From: CAWDMC01 sp963803295
GTDB taxonomy: Bacteria > Acidobacteriota > Terriglobia > UBA7540
NCBI GenBank assembly: GCA_963803295.1
Contig: CAWDMC010000022.1
Location: 62,001 to 126,000 of the forward strand
Direction of reading: 5' to 3'
DNA: 64,000 nt
This document shows, piece after piece, positions 34,583 to 44,516 of the stretch (its first letter is position 1; the number at the start of each line of letters is the position of its first letter). Below the pieces are notes generated by a model, which searched no databases, was not told where the DNA came from, and saw only the letters and a list, made by a program, of their open reading frames with translations. The translations under genes were made by a program, and so were the position numbers.

Positions 34583-36490
34583 GTGAATTCGGTGGTTAAG
34601 AACATAATTTTCTGGGTGGTCATGGTTGCGACGGCGCTTCTTTTGTGGGTTGTCGTGAGATCCACCACCGGTGAGCGGGTGGACACACCCAATTTCAGCA
34701 AATTCATGAGTGAAGTGAATAGCGGCGATGTGCGCGATGTAACGATCGCCGGCACCGAAGCCATTGGCCACCTCAAGAAAGATGGCAGCCAGTTTAAGAC
34801 CATCATCCCTCCGAACTACAACGACCTGTACAGGACTCTGCAGGAAAAGGGCGTTAGCACCACCATCAAGGATACTTCGGGTGGCTCATGGATGACTTGG
34901 CTCGGCAACGGCTTGCCTCTGCTGATCCTACTCGGCTTCTGGATCTTCTTCATGCGGCAGATGCAGTCGGGGGGCAACAAGGCCCTGTCGTTCGGGAAGA
35001 GCCGGGCCCGCTTGCTTTCAACCCAACAGAAGAAGGTAACCTTCAAGGATGTGGCGGGCGTGGACGAAGCGAAGGAGGAGTTGCACGAGATCATCGATTT
35101 CCTCCGCGAACCGCAGAAGTTTCAGAAACTCGGCGGCCGCATCCCGAAGGGCGTGCTGCTGGTGGGCCCTCCCGGTACCGGCAAGACGCTGCTGGCACGA
35201 GCCATCGCCGGTGAGGCGAACGTACCCTTCTTTTCAATTTCAGGCTCGGATTTTGTGGAGATGTTCGTCGGAGTCGGCGCCTCCCGCGTCCGCGACCTTT
35301 TCGAGCAGGGCAAGAAAAACGCTCCTTGTATCATCTTTATCGACGAAATCGACGCCGTCGGACGCCATCGGGGCGCCGGCCTGGGTGGCGGCCACGATGA
35401 GCGCGAGCAGACCCTGAATGCGTTGCTCGTCGAGATGGATGGGTTCGAGTCGAACGAGGGCGTGATCCTGATCGCGGCCACAAACCGGCCGGACGTTCTC
35501 GATCCAGCCCTGCTGCGGCCCGGCCGCTTCGATCGGCGCGTGGTTGTGCCGCGTCCCGATGTGGGAGGACGCGAAGGCATCCTGAAGGTCCATACCAAGA
35601 AGATTCCTCTGTCTGAGGATGTCGATATCACTGTACTGGCACGCGGTACGCCGGGGTTTTCCGGGGCCGATCTGGCCAACCTGGTCAATGAGGCGGCGCT
35701 TCTGGCCGCTCGTCAGAATCGCAAACACGTCGTTATGGAGGATTTCGAAGCGGCCAAAGACAAGGTCCTGATGGGCGCGGAGCGCAAGTCGATGATCCTC
35801 TCGGACGAGGAGAAGAAGAACACGGCCTTCCACGAAGCCGGACACGCGCTGGTGGCCTGCAAAGTCCCCGTCGGCGATCCTGTACACAAAGTGACGATTA
35901 TCCCGCGTGGCATGGCGCTCGGCGTCACCATGCAGTTGCCGGTGGATGACAAACACACCTATACCAAGGACTATCTTGAGTCCCGGCTGGCCATAATGAT
36001 GGGGGGCAGAGTCGCTGAAGAACTCTTCCTGAACCATGTCACCACCGGTGCAGGCAATGACATTGAGCAGGCAACCGAGACTGCTCGCCGAATGGTGTGC
36101 GAGTTTGGCATGTCGGATCTGGGACCGCTGGCGTTCGGAAAGAATCAGCAGGAAATCTTCTTGGGACGCGATCTCGCCACGCAACGAGACTTCAGCGAGG
36201 ATACCGCCATCAAGATCGATCAGGAGGTAAAGCGATTTGTGATGACCGGTTATCAGCGTGCCAAGGATATCCTCACTGAAGGTCGTGAGGCACTCGTCCG
36301 GATCGCGGAAGCGTTCCTCGAGCGTGAGAGCCTGGATGCTGCCGAGGTTAAACTGTTAGTCGAAGGTAAACCGCTGCCAGTCCGTGTGGTGCCCTCGCCC
36401 CCAAGCGGTGGACAGCCCGAGACGACCCAGGTTCTGAAGCCCCAGCCTGCACCCGGAGTGCCGGGACGCGAGCGCCCCCAACCTGCATAA
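34583..36490 (+). CDS. ftsH: ATP-dependent zinc metalloprotease FtsH
   Basis: 635 aa, start GTG at 34583 with GGAGGAGG upstream. Two membrane helices (residues 5-25 and about 112-130) flank a periplasmic loop. The AAA+ module has Walker A GPPGTGKT, Walker B IIFIDEIDAVGRHR, the pore motif FVG in EMFVGVGASRVRDLF, and the SRH region ATNRPDVLDPALLRPGRFDR. The zinc protease site HEAGH lies near residue 416. A Pro-rich tail ends the protein. It degrades misfolded membrane proteins and regulators such as LpxC, fitting the lipid A genes downstream. Confidence 0.97.
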   Translation: MNSVVKNIIFWVVMVATALLLWVVVRSTTGERVDTPNFSKFMSEVNSGDVRDVTIAGTEAIGHLKKDGSQFKTIIPPNYNDLYRTLQEKGVSTTIKDTSGGSWMTWLGNGLPLLILLGFWIFFMRQMQSGGNKALSFGKSRARLLSTQQKKVTFKDVAGVDEAKEELHEIIDFLREPQKFQKLGGRIPKGVLLVGPPGTGKTLLARAIAGEANVPFFSISGSDFVEMFVGVGASRVRDLFEQGKKNAPCIIFIDEIDAVGRHRGAGLGGGHDEREQTLNALLVEMDGFESNEGVILIAATNRPDVLDPALLRPGRFDRRVVVPRPDVGGREGILKVHTKKIPLSEDVDITVLARGTPGFSGADLANLVNEAALLAARQNRKHVVMEDFEAAKDKVLMGAERKSMILSDEEKKNTAFHEAGHALVACKVPVGDPVHKVTIIPRGMALGVTMQLPVDDKHTYTKDYLESRLAIMMGGRVAEELFLNHVTTGAGNDIEQATETARRMVCEFGMSDLGPLAFGKNQQEIFLGRDLATQRDFSEDTAIKIDQEVKRFVMTGYQRAKDILTEGREALVRIAEAFLERESLDAAEVKLLVEGKPLPVRVVPSPPSGGQPETTQVLKPQPAPGVPGRERPQPA

Positions 36491-36496
36491 CGTTCT

Positions 36497-36525
36497 GGAA
36501 GGGCGGACATCCAGTCCGCTCTTCC
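36497..36525 (+). terminator. Terminator-like hairpin after ftsH
   Basis: GGAAGGGCGGAC and GTCCGCTCTTCC pair over 11 of 12 positions with a 5-base loop, seven bases past the ftsH stop. No clear T-run follows, so termination may be partial. Confidence 0.5.
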
Positions 36526-36561
36526 TCACCAACTGGGTTGCCAGGTTCCTCGACAAAAGAC

Positions 36562-37539
36562 ATGCGCTTATCACTCCTCGCGGCCCTGTTCGTTCTGAAC
36601 CTCTTTGCAGGTCCGATTCTGGCTCAGCAGCCATCGTCCACCGTACAGTTCACAATTCCTCCGGCGTGGAAAGACGCCATCCCGGGACCGCCTCAGACCT
36701 TGCCTCTCTACCCGGGCGCGATTCCAAATTCCAAGCCTGCTCCTGACGAAGAAAAGCAGGGATCCTTTCTCGGATGGCTGATCACGGAGAAGGTGTCGAG
36801 ACCGGCCATCACCGCCTATCTGCCGGCACCCGACAAATCCGTGGGCTCGGCCGTAATCATCTTTCCAGGCGGCGGTTATTCGATGGAGAGCAGTTCCATG
36901 GAGGGCAGCGAGATCGCCAGTCTACTCCAGAGTCGCGGCGTGGCCGCCTGCGTGGTGAAGTACCGCCTGCCGAGCGATGCCACGATGGACGATAAGTCAA
37001 TCGGTCCCTTACAGGATGCGCAGCAGGCAGTCAAGGTCGTACGCAAACATGCTGCAGAATGGAGAATCGATCCGGCCAAAGTAGGAGTTATGGGATTCTC
37101 CGCTGGGGGTCATTTGGCGGCGACCGTGGGCACTCACTTCGGCAAGGCGTATATACCAAATGCCGACAATGTGAGCCTGCGTCCGGATTTTATGGTCTTG
37201 GTCTACCCAGTCATCAGCATGACGAGCGAACTGGGACATAAAGGATCGCGCGAGGCGTTACTGGGCCCCCATCCGACCGACGCACAGGTTCACCTGTTTT
37301 CGAATGAAGAGCAAGTCACGGATCGAACTCCGCCGGCTCTCCTTCTGCATGCCGCTGATGACTGGATCGTAGACGTGGACAATAGTATCAGCTTCTTTGA
37401 AGCGCTACGTCGGCACAAAGTGCCCGTCAAGTTGATCGTCTTTCCCAAGGGCGATCACGGGTTTTTCCTCATCACTCGCGACGATTGGATGCAGCCTATG
37501 TTCGAGTGGCTGACGAAGAATGGCTGGATGAAGCCCTAA
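36562..37539 (+). CDS. Exported alpha/beta hydrolase (acetyl-xylan-esterase/BD-FAE-like)
   Basis: 325 aa from the ATG at 36562, which begins a good signal peptide (LSLLAALFVLNLFAGPILAQ); the open frame starts 24 bases earlier. The catalytic part has the oxyanion IIFPGGGYS, nucleophile GFSAGGH, acid in HAADDWIVD and His in KGDHGFF. The layout fits family 3 alpha/beta hydrolases that deacetylate plant polysaccharides. It is not closely similar to the hydrolase at 5188. Confidence 0.85.
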   Translation: MRLSLLAALFVLNLFAGPILAQQPSSTVQFTIPPAWKDAIPGPPQTLPLYPGAIPNSKPAPDEEKQGSFLGWLITEKVSRPAITAYLPAPDKSVGSAVIIFPGGGYSMESSSMEGSEIASLLQSRGVAACVVKYRLPSDATMDDKSIGPLQDAQQAVKVVRKHAAEWRIDPAKVGVMGFSAGGHLAATVGTHFGKAYIPNADNVSLRPDFMVLVYPVISMTSELGHKGSREALLGPHPTDAQVHLFSNEEQVTDRTPPALLLHAADDWIVDVDNSISFFEALRRHKVPVKLIVFPKGDHGFFLITRDDWMQPMFEWLTKNGWMKP

Positions 37540-37647
37540 ACGCAGCTAAGCCTCGTCCGGTAGTGTCGCCCCGTTCCGGCGTTGACCGAGCACCGCCACC
37601 AGAGCACCAAGTGCGGTCCTTGTTCCGCTGCGCTTAGTCGGACTCTG

Positions 37648-38634
37648 CTACCGAGCAGACCAGACATACGCGCCAAAGCGACGGAAGGTTTGGAAGCCGA
37701 GGCGCTCGTAAAGGCGAACGGCTCCGGCGTTGAGATCAGTAACGGTCAGCGACACCTCCTCGTAGCCTTCGCGAATGAGATCGCTAAAAGCAGATTCCAT
37801 CATAGCGGATCCGATTCCGGCACCCTGAAACTCGGGCGCCACCGCTACCTGTGGGATGTGGGCCGTGCCTGGGCGGACTTCGGTGATCGCCAGAGCGCCT
37901 GCCAGCTTGCCTGAAGGCGTGTGGAACGCCACCCGCGACATTTGCCCCAGGTGCTCGCCGCAGCCGTGATGGTGCACGATATTATCGATCAGCCGCGCTG
38001 TACCCTCGGGCGACTCGTATTGATCGTTGATCAGCCCGTCTACGTGGCCGCGGTAAGTTTGATAGAGGAGCCGGGCAGCATGCTTGTCAGAGCGACGGTC
38101 CCAATTGTCGAGCGCAAAATCAGGAGCGATCGGTGCTGGCGCCTGTAGTGGACGCCGGTGTAGCGAAACCAACATGAACCTTCGGTCAAAGGCCTCAAAG
38201 CCGTTCGATTGAAAAACTGGAGCGATATCCTCGAAAGAGAAATTGGGCAACTGGGCTTCCACCCGCGAGAGCCCTGGAGTGGCCAGCACCGTCTCAAGAA
38301 CGTGCTCCACAAGCAAGCGGGCATCGCCCACCCGGATGCCGTTAGAGGTCACAAAGAGGTCCCCGATCAGGGCTTTATCATTCTCATAGAAAAAGAAGCA
38401 GTAGCCTGAAATACGGCGCTCTTTCACCAGGGCGTATCCCGACAGTCGCTTCTCATCCAGACACGAAGAGATCAACCGAGCCGACGCGGCATAGTCCCAG
38501 TGCAATTCTTCTGTCCAAAGCCGTGATTCGGCCGTCAGCAGCAGGGCAAAGTCGCTGGCGCCATAGTGGCGGATGTCTACGACTTCAGTTCCCCTCTGGA
38601 TGTCTTCACGTCGGGATTGGTCCCGCAGGGTCAT
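37648..38634 (-). CDS. GNAT-family acetyltransferase (possibly tandem GNAT domains)
   Basis: 328 aa. The C-terminal half is a clear GNAT fold with the acetyl-CoA loop QVAVAPEFQGAGIGSAMM and the ending LTVTDLNAGAVRLYERLGFQTF. The N-terminal half (residues 15-150) has weaker GNAT-like features (GDLFVTSNGIRVGDARLL, FQSNGFEAFDRRFML), as in two-domain proteins of the mycothiol-synthase type. Acceptor unknown. Divergent from the lpxL-like gene, with about 200 bases between. Confidence 0.82.
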   Translation of the reverse strand: MTLRDQSRREDIQRGTEVVDIRHYGASDFALLLTAESRLWTEELHWDYAASARLISSCLDEKRLSGYALVKERRISGYCFFFYENDKALIGDLFVTSNGIRVGDARLLVEHVLETVLATPGLSRVEAQLPNFSFEDIAPVFQSNGFEAFDRRFMLVSLHRRPLQAPAPIAPDFALDNWDRRSDKHAARLLYQTYRGHVDGLINDQYESPEGTARLIDNIVHHHGCGEHLGQMSRVAFHTPSGKLAGALAITEVRPGTAHIPQVAVAPEFQGAGIGSAMMESAFSDLIREGYEEVSLTVTDLNAGAVRLYERLGFQTFRRFGAYVWSAR

Positions 38635-38834
38635 GAGGGCCTTCGCCCGCAGTATAGCAGCAGAATCCCCGGCTCGGACGGACTTCCAAAAGACAGAATT
38701 CGCCTGTACTTTAGAATCGTGCTCACTTGAGGTTTACATGACGAAGCGGCTTGTTCTATGCTTCATGGGGGTTTCGTTTGGACCATTCTCCTGGGACCGG
38801 TATCGAACCCGGTCGTCACTCGCAAATCTCGCCA

Positions 38835-39839
38835 ATGGTGACCGATGCGCAGACGGTGATCAAGCCTTTGTCCACTGATAGTCCGTCAGGGCAAGATCTA
38901 ACCCCGGTTCCCGAGCATGTCGCCGCTACGCCCGACTCTCTCGCGCGCAAACTGGAATATGGGGCGGTGATGGCGGTGCTCGGACTCCTCGGATGGCTGC
39001 CACACCGTGTCGCGCGCATCGTCTGTGGCTTATTGGCAGGCATTTGCTATTGGGTATGGCCCCGTCTACGCAGCGTCGGCCTGTTCAATCTGCGGCTCGC
39101 TTTTCCGGAATGGGCTGAAGCGCGCCGGAAGCAGGTGCTTCGTCAGCTCTTTCAAGGATTTGGCCGCATGCTGGCGGACTTTGCCCACTTCCCTTCCTGG
39201 AACCGTTCTAACATCGAAAACGTGATCGTTTATGATGGCTTCGATCATTTTGAACGAGCCCGGGCCCTGGGCAAGGGAGTCCTGTTTCTCACCGCGCACT
39301 TTGGCAATTGGGAGTTGAGTTCGTTCGCCCACGGGGTATACGGATATCCGCTTAATTTCATCGTGCGAGAAATGGACAATGCCCCAATCGATTGTCTCAT
39401 CAACCATTACCGGACTCTGAGCGGTGGTCATGCCATCGCGAAGACGGATGCCTCCCGGCAAGTGCTCCGCGCGTTCCAGCGCGGTGAGTCAGTGGGCATT
39501 CTGATGGATCAGAACATGCTCCCTGGCGAAGGCGTATTTGTGGACTTCTTCGGTAGATTAGCTTCCACAACGACCTGGCCGGCGCGTTTGGCGCGTAAGA
39601 CGGGCGTGCCGATTGTTCTCGGCCTGGTGATCTGGGACGCCCAACTCAGCAAATACCGGCTGCGCTTTGAGCCGGTTGAGTGGATCGCGCGCGACGATCC
39701 CGATGAGGAAGTTCGCGCCAACACCGCCAATTTCACCCGTCTGATCGAGCACTACGCGCGGCAGTACCCGGAGCAGTGGTTGTGGGTCCACCGGCGGTGG
39801 AAGACGCGTCCGGAAGGGGAGCCGGCGCTGTACCCTTAG
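38835..39839 (+). CDS. Lipid A biosynthesis acyltransferase (LpxL/HtrB-like)
   Basis: 334 aa from the ATG at 38835; the frame stays open to 38751 without similarity. A membrane-anchoring region (GLLGWLPHRVARIVCGLLAG) precedes the acyltransferase domain. The catalytic HX4E is HFGNWE, and MDQN with FFGRLASTTTWPARLARKTG are further family marks. It transfers an acyl chain to a Kdo-lipid A precursor or related lipid. It precedes lpxD by about 140 bases, so lipid A genes cluster here. Confidence 0.88.
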   Translation: MVTDAQTVIKPLSTDSPSGQDLTPVPEHVAATPDSLARKLEYGAVMAVLGLLGWLPHRVARIVCGLLAGICYWVWPRLRSVGLFNLRLAFPEWAEARRKQVLRQLFQGFGRMLADFAHFPSWNRSNIENVIVYDGFDHFERARALGKGVLFLTAHFGNWELSSFAHGVYGYPLNFIVREMDNAPIDCLINHYRTLSGGHAIAKTDASRQVLRAFQRGESVGILMDQNMLPGEGVFVDFFGRLASTTTWPARLARKTGVPIVLGLVIWDAQLSKYRLRFEPVEWIARDDPDEEVRANTANFTRLIEHYARQYPEQWLWVHRRWKTRPEGEPALYP

Positions 39840-39976
39840 GAACACGGGATTTCGTGCCGGACTTGGGGATACGGAATCGGCGTTCGAGAACAATCAAGAT
39901 TGCGGGTCGCTCATACTCTCCCCGCCCGGCGGCGGAATCTCCGCGACCGAGGCGCGGATCCCGCTCACAAGGAACG

Positions 39977-40999
39977 ATGACGACATCAGAACTTGCCCGA
40001 CTTCTTGGCGGACCCCTCGTGGGTGACGAGTCGCTCCCACTTCGTGGTGTTGCTGGATTGGAAAACGCCGGCCCCAATGACCTGTCGTTTGCCGAAAACG
40101 AAAAAGCCCTGGCGCTGGCCGGCTCCAGTAATGCCGGTTGCATCCTGATCCCCGAAACAATCACACTTCGAGGACACACCACCATCACGGTAGCGCATCC
40201 GAAATTTGCGTTCGTCCAGGCTGCAGAAGCGATCCTGCCGGTGATTCCGGCCGCGCCCCGGATACACCCGACAGCGGTGGTCTCCGCGGAGGCCACTTTG
40301 GCCGAAAATGTTGCCGTCGGCCCGTACGTTGTCATCGAGGGCGGTGTGAAGATCGGGGCGGGAACCGTGCTTGATGCAGGCGTCATTTTGGGCGAAGGGG
40401 TTGAGATCGGTTCAGACTCAAGGCTCTATCCACGCGTCGCAGTTTATCCGGGCGCGCGGATCGGCAACCGCGTGGTCTTACACGCTGGAGTCGTTGTCGG
40501 CGGCGACGGCTTCGGTTATGTTTTTGCTGAGGGACAGCACCACAAGTTTCCTCAGGTTGGAAGAGTCATCATCGAGGATGACGTGGAAGTCGGCTGCAAC
40601 ACGACGATCGATCGGGGTTCGCTCGGAACCACGGTGATCGGCGAGGGCACGAAGATCGACAATCTCTGCCAGATCGCCCATAACGTCAGGATCGGAAAGC
40701 ACTGCGTCATCGCTGCCCACTCGGGCATCTCGGGGACGGTGGAGATAGGTAATTACGTCGTAATGGGCGGCCGGGCTGGTATCTCAGACCATGTTCGCAT
40801 CGAAGACGGCGCCGTGATCGGCGGGGGCTCCGTGGTCGGGACTGGCAAAATCATCCGCAAGGGCGTCACCGTCTGGGGCATGCCGGCTCGCCCTCTAGGT
40901 GAGGTAAAGAAGATGCACGCTTATTTGGCCAGCCTACCTCGGCTGGTCGAGAAAGTACGTGAACTCGCCCGCAAAATCGACCAAGGCGCGGGAAGCTGA
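39977..40999 (+). CDS. lpxD: UDP-3-O-(3-hydroxyacyl)glucosamine N-acyltransferase
   Basis: 340 aa from the ATG at 39977 (AAGGAA upstream); the frame continues to 39776 but overlaps the previous gene. N-terminal uridine-binding domain (LARLLGGPLVGDE, GAGLENAGPNDLSF-like stretch), then left-handed beta-helix hexapeptide repeats (residues 100-300), with the catalytic His in IAHNVRIG and NTTIDRGSLGTT. A C-terminal helix (RLVEKVRELARKI) closes the trimer. Third step of lipid A synthesis. Confidence 0.95.
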   Translation: MTTSELARLLGGPLVGDESLPLRGVAGLENAGPNDLSFAENEKALALAGSSNAGCILIPETITLRGHTTITVAHPKFAFVQAAEAILPVIPAAPRIHPTAVVSAEATLAENVAVGPYVVIEGGVKIGAGTVLDAGVILGEGVEIGSDSRLYPRVAVYPGARIGNRVVLHAGVVVGGDGFGYVFAEGQHHKFPQVGRVIIEDDVEVGCNTTIDRGSLGTTVIGEGTKIDNLCQIAHNVRIGKHCVIAAHSGISGTVEIGNYVVMGGRAGISDHVRIEDGAVIGGGSVVGTGKIIRKGVTVWGMPARPLGEVKKMHAYLASLPRLVEKVRELARKIDQGAGS

Positions 41000-41137
41000 G
41001 CGCCTCGAGCATCCTGCCAAACACCCGCGCGCCGCCTTGAGGCGAGAACACAATGCTATTTCAGGATTGACCGCCGGTCCTGAAGTCTGCCATTATCAGG
41101 GTGTTACAGCCTTTGCCCGCGGGACGCATTTGCCCGA

Positions 41138-41548
41138 ATGTTCAGGGCCGTACTTCGATATTCGGGCTTCGATGTTTTGGGGTCAGGACTCCAAGTCTTG
41201 TGGATTTCTTCAAACGCGCAACGCCGCCGTCACACGGCTGGCATTCTCTTGCTGATGCAAGTGAGCCTGCTATGGATTTCGGCGGTCCATTTTCACTGCG
41301 CCGGCGACATTCCGGGCCGTCAGCGAACCTCGCTGAGGCAACCGGCCCCCATCTCGCAGTCAGCCGCGGGGGGTGGACTTGTCTGCCCTGTATGTCAGGT
41401 CATCCGTCAAAGTGCGGCGCACGTCGCAAGCGGATCGCCCCGTCCAGCGCCCGTGGTCACGTCAGCGCTACGGCTGACGCTACTAGTACGTAGCCCCCTT
41501 TGTAGCCTGCCCAAGGTGATCTTCGGCCGCGCACCACCACTCGCCTAG
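41138..41548 (+). CDS. Small membrane protein with CxxC motif ahead of the metal pump (DUF2946-like)
   Basis: 136 aa as read from 41138; the real start may lie nearer 41250. One hydrophobic segment (AGILLLMQVSLLWISAVHFH) is followed by GGLVCPVCQVIRQSAAH and an end of GRAPPLA. Short proteins with one helix, a CPxC motif and an R-(G/A)-PP end occur next to copper/heavy-metal efflux genes (DUF2946). Its position upstream of the TolC-RND operon supports a role in metal handling. The match is by layout only. Confidence 0.45.
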   Translation: MFRAVLRYSGFDVLGSGLQVLWISSNAQRRRHTAGILLLMQVSLLWISAVHFHCAGDIPGRQRTSLRQPAPISQSAAGGGLVCPVCQVIRQSAAHVASGSPRPAPVVTSALRLTLLVRSPLCSLPKVIFGRAPPLA

Positions 41549-41721
41549 AACCTCTCCGTTCTGCTTGCGAGTTCTGCCCACCGTCAATTCCGGGCAGAAC
41601 CGATTTCCGTGCTCTTCGGCGTTCGTCCCGATTCAGCTTGACGTGAATCGGAAAGGAGGCCAAGACGTGGTCCACCGGCTCCAATGGGGCCAATCACCCG
41701 GAAGCCATTGGAAGTGCTAAG

Positions 41722-43197
41722 ATGCGTGAGCGATATCCTTCTCTCTATCGTAAGTGCTATCTCGTGCTAACGAGGCCTGCCCTTCACCTCGCCATCGCTG
41801 TCTCAATGGTGACGGCTGCAAGCGCCGCTGCGCGTGCCCAGCATCCTGCTCCGCCAGCGCCACAGCCAGCGCCGGTTTCTGAGCGGCCGATACCCGCTGT
41901 TACGCTCTCCACGGCCAGGTCTCGAGAGACTGGAGCTGCGATGGGATTTGGCGCGCAAAATCAGTCGGAGTCTGCGGTCGCGCCAAGTGCGCCGGGTTCT
42001 TCGCAGCCGGTCGTTATCATCGACTTGGATCAAGCCATTCACCTCGCTATTGAACACAACCACTCGCTCAAAGCCGCCCGCACTGCCATCCAGCAAAGCC
42101 AGGCTCAGGAAATTACCGCTGCGATCCGGCCCAACCCGGTGTTCAATTACGATGACCTGTTCATCCCTATCACTCCCAACCAGTGGACCACGGCGACATT
42201 CAACACCATTACCGAGTTTGACGTCGGCACCACCATGACGTGGGAGCGAGGCCATAAGCGGCAACGGCGCATCGAGGCGGCGCGGGATCAGACGGCCGTG
42301 GTCAGATCCGAAGTGTACGACAACGAGCGCACCCTCGCGTTCGACGTGGCACAGCAGTTCATCGGCGCCTTGCTGGCCAGATCCACTCTCGATTTCGCTC
42401 AGCAGGACTTGGCAGACTTTGAGCAAACCGTTGGCATCAGCGAATCGCGCTACAAGGCGGGCGACATCAGCGAAGGCGATCTGCTTAAAATAAAGCTGCA
42501 GTTGCTGCAGTTTCAGACTGACGTATCGAGCGCCCAACTGTCGCTGGTACAGGCCAAGGCAAGCCTGCGGGCCTTGCTGGGCTACGACGCCGTCCCCAAC
42601 AGCTACGAACTGGCAGGCAACCTGGCCTACACGCCCCTACACCTGAACAAGCAGGATATCCAGATCATGGCGCTTAAGTTGCGGCCCGACTATCAGGCGG
42701 CGATCCAAAGCGTGACGGCAGCCGGCAGCCAATACCGATTGGCGCAGGCCAACGCCAAACGCGATCTGAACACAACGGCCGACTACACGCACGTTTCCGG
42801 CTTGAATAGCCTCAGCTTTTCCCTAAATATCGAGTTGCCTATCTGGGACCGCAACCAGGGCGAAATCGCACGTACCCGCTACGCTACCGACCAGGCGCAG
42901 GAGCAGAAAACCCTAGCCGAGGAAACCGTGATGACCGATGTCGCGAACGCTTACGAGACGCTCAGCACTGCCGATCGGGTGGTGGAACTTTACCAGTCGG
43001 GTTACCTGAAACAGGCGCAGGATTCGCGCGATATCAGCCAATACGCCTATAAGCGTGGGGCGGCAAGCCTCCTGGATTTTCTCGACGCCCAGCGCAGTTA
43101 TCGGTCGGTGCAGCTCGCCTACCGGCAGGCACTGGCCACCCAAATGCTGGCTCTCGAGCAAGCTCGCGAAGTAGTGGGAACGAGGAATCTGCAATGA
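41722..43197 (+). CDS. TolC-family outer-membrane efflux protein (CzcC/CusC-like)
   Basis: 491 aa. Signal peptide near residues 10-40 (LTRPALHLAIAVSMVTAASAAARAQ), then two outer-membrane-factor repeats rich in long helices (LAIEHNHSLKAARTAIQQSQAQE; SRYKAGDISEGDLLKIKLQLLQ; AYKRGAASLLDFLDAQRSYR). It forms the outer-membrane duct of the pump encoded by the next two genes. Its stop overlaps the next start (ATGA). Confidence 0.92.
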   Translation: MRERYPSLYRKCYLVLTRPALHLAIAVSMVTAASAAARAQHPAPPAPQPAPVSERPIPAVTLSTARSRETGAAMGFGAQNQSESAVAPSAPGSSQPVVIIDLDQAIHLAIEHNHSLKAARTAIQQSQAQEITAAIRPNPVFNYDDLFIPITPNQWTTATFNTITEFDVGTTMTWERGHKRQRRIEAARDQTAVVRSEVYDNERTLAFDVAQQFIGALLARSTLDFAQQDLADFEQTVGISESRYKAGDISEGDLLKIKLQLLQFQTDVSSAQLSLVQAKASLRALLGYDAVPNSYELAGNLAYTPLHLNKQDIQIMALKLRPDYQAAIQSVTAAGSQYRLAQANAKRDLNTTADYTHVSGLNSLSFSLNIELPIWDRNQGEIARTRYATDQAQEQKTLAEETVMTDVANAYETLSTADRVVELYQSGYLKQAQDSRDISQYAYKRGAASLLDFLDAQRSYRSVQLAYRQALATQMLALEQAREVVGTRNLQ

Positions 43198-44465
43198 AAA
43201 CAGTCTGTCAGTGCGTAGTCCGTCAGCCCGGAATCCGGAGTCTGGAATCAGGGCCTTACTGGAATCGCGGTGGTGAGCGGCGATGGGCACTTGCGACCAG
43301 TTTCAGATACCAGTGCTTCAGACTCGTGCTCGCGATTTCACTCGTTACCGCCCTGATGATGACGGGCTGCGAGCGCCGGGAGTCGGAGGCCCGTCAGTCA
43401 AACGCGTACGGCATCAGGGCCGGTGCAGGTCCTAAGGCCCAGCTCTTTTCCGTGCCCCAGGAACAGATGTCGCACGTGCAGGTGGTTACGGTGGAACTCA
43501 CGCACCTCCGGCGTGTGCTACGCCTGACCGGCTCGGTTGCCTACAACAGCTTTGAGACCACACCCGTGATTACCCAGATCGGCGGACCTGTTTCGCGCAT
43601 TCTTGTGTACCCAGGCCAGCTAGTCCGCCCCGGCGAGCCGATGCTGTACGTCAGCAGTCCGGACTACGCACAGTCGCGCACCAACTACCTCAAGGCGCGC
43701 GACGTCCTGATTCTGGCCACGAAGAATTACGACCGTGCCAAGGATCTCTACACGCATCACGCGATCTCTCAGGCTGATCTACTGGCCTCGGAGTCCGCCC
43801 GCAACCAGGCTGAGGCCGACCTTCAGGCAGCGGAACAGGCCATACGCATCCTGGGACTCAAACCTGAGGAGACCGTCAGGACGCAGGTGTCTCCCGAAAT
43901 CGCAGTGCGCGCGCCCATCGGCGGCGAGGTTGTGGAACGGCTCGTTGCGCCAGGACAGGTCATTCAGTCAGGTAACACACAAGTATTTACTATTTCTAAT
44001 ATGAGAACGGTCTGGGTACTGGCGAACGTTTACGAGCACGATCTCGGTTACGTCCACCAGGGCGACCAGGTGACCATTCAGACCGATGCCTATCCGGAGA
44101 CCTTTCGGGGGCATATTTCCTATCTTGCACCGGCCCTCGATCCCAACACCCGCACGCTGCAGGTGCGCATTGTTACCGACAATCGCGGCCAGAAGCTGAA
44201 GAAGGACATGTACGTTACCGCCGTCGTGCAAGCGGGAACCATCGAAAACGCGCTCACCGTTCCCGACAGTTCCGTGCTACGCAATTCTGAGAACGAACCG
44301 TTTGTTTACGTGCTCGCAGGACCCGGTCAGTTCGCCGAACGGCCGGTGAGCATCGGCGAAAGTGAAAAGGGAGAGACGCAGATTCTCACCGGGTTGCGAG
44401 CGGGTGACCAGATCGCCGCTAATGGAAGCCTGTTTCTGCAGTTCGCTAATTCGCTGCAGCGGTAA
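43194..44465 (+). CDS. RND efflux periplasmic adaptor (CzcB/CusB-like)
   Basis: 423 aa. The membrane/lipobox-like stretch LVTALMMTGCERRE near residue 55 suggests a lipid anchor at Cys. The adaptor body follows: barrel-sandwich (TGSVAYNSFETTPV, GGPVSRILVYPGQLV), an alpha-hairpin (SRTNYLKARDVL through LAAEQAIRILGL-like), then VRAPIGGEVVERLV and the beta-barrel domain. It bridges the TolC-like duct and the RND pump. Four-base overlap with the upstream gene. Confidence 0.92.
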   Translation: MKTVCQCVVRQPGIRSLESGPYWNRGGERRWALATSFRYQCFRLVLAISLVTALMMTGCERRESEARQSNAYGIRAGAGPKAQLFSVPQEQMSHVQVVTVELTHLRRVLRLTGSVAYNSFETTPVITQIGGPVSRILVYPGQLVRPGEPMLYVSSPDYAQSRTNYLKARDVLILATKNYDRAKDLYTHHAISQADLLASESARNQAEADLQAAEQAIRILGLKPEETVRTQVSPEIAVRAPIGGEVVERLVAPGQVIQSGNTQVFTISNMRTVWVLANVYEHDLGYVHQGDQVTIQTDAYPETFRGHISYLAPALDPNTRTLQVRIVTDNRGQKLKKDMYVTAVVQAGTIENALTVPDSSVLRNSENEPFVYVLAGPGQFAERPVSIGESEKGETQILTGLRAGDQIAANGSLFLQFANSLQR

Positions 44466-44516
44466 GGCCGTTGCTCTTTGGTGCAACTCTCGGCATAGGA
44501 CAACCAATACGTTTCA

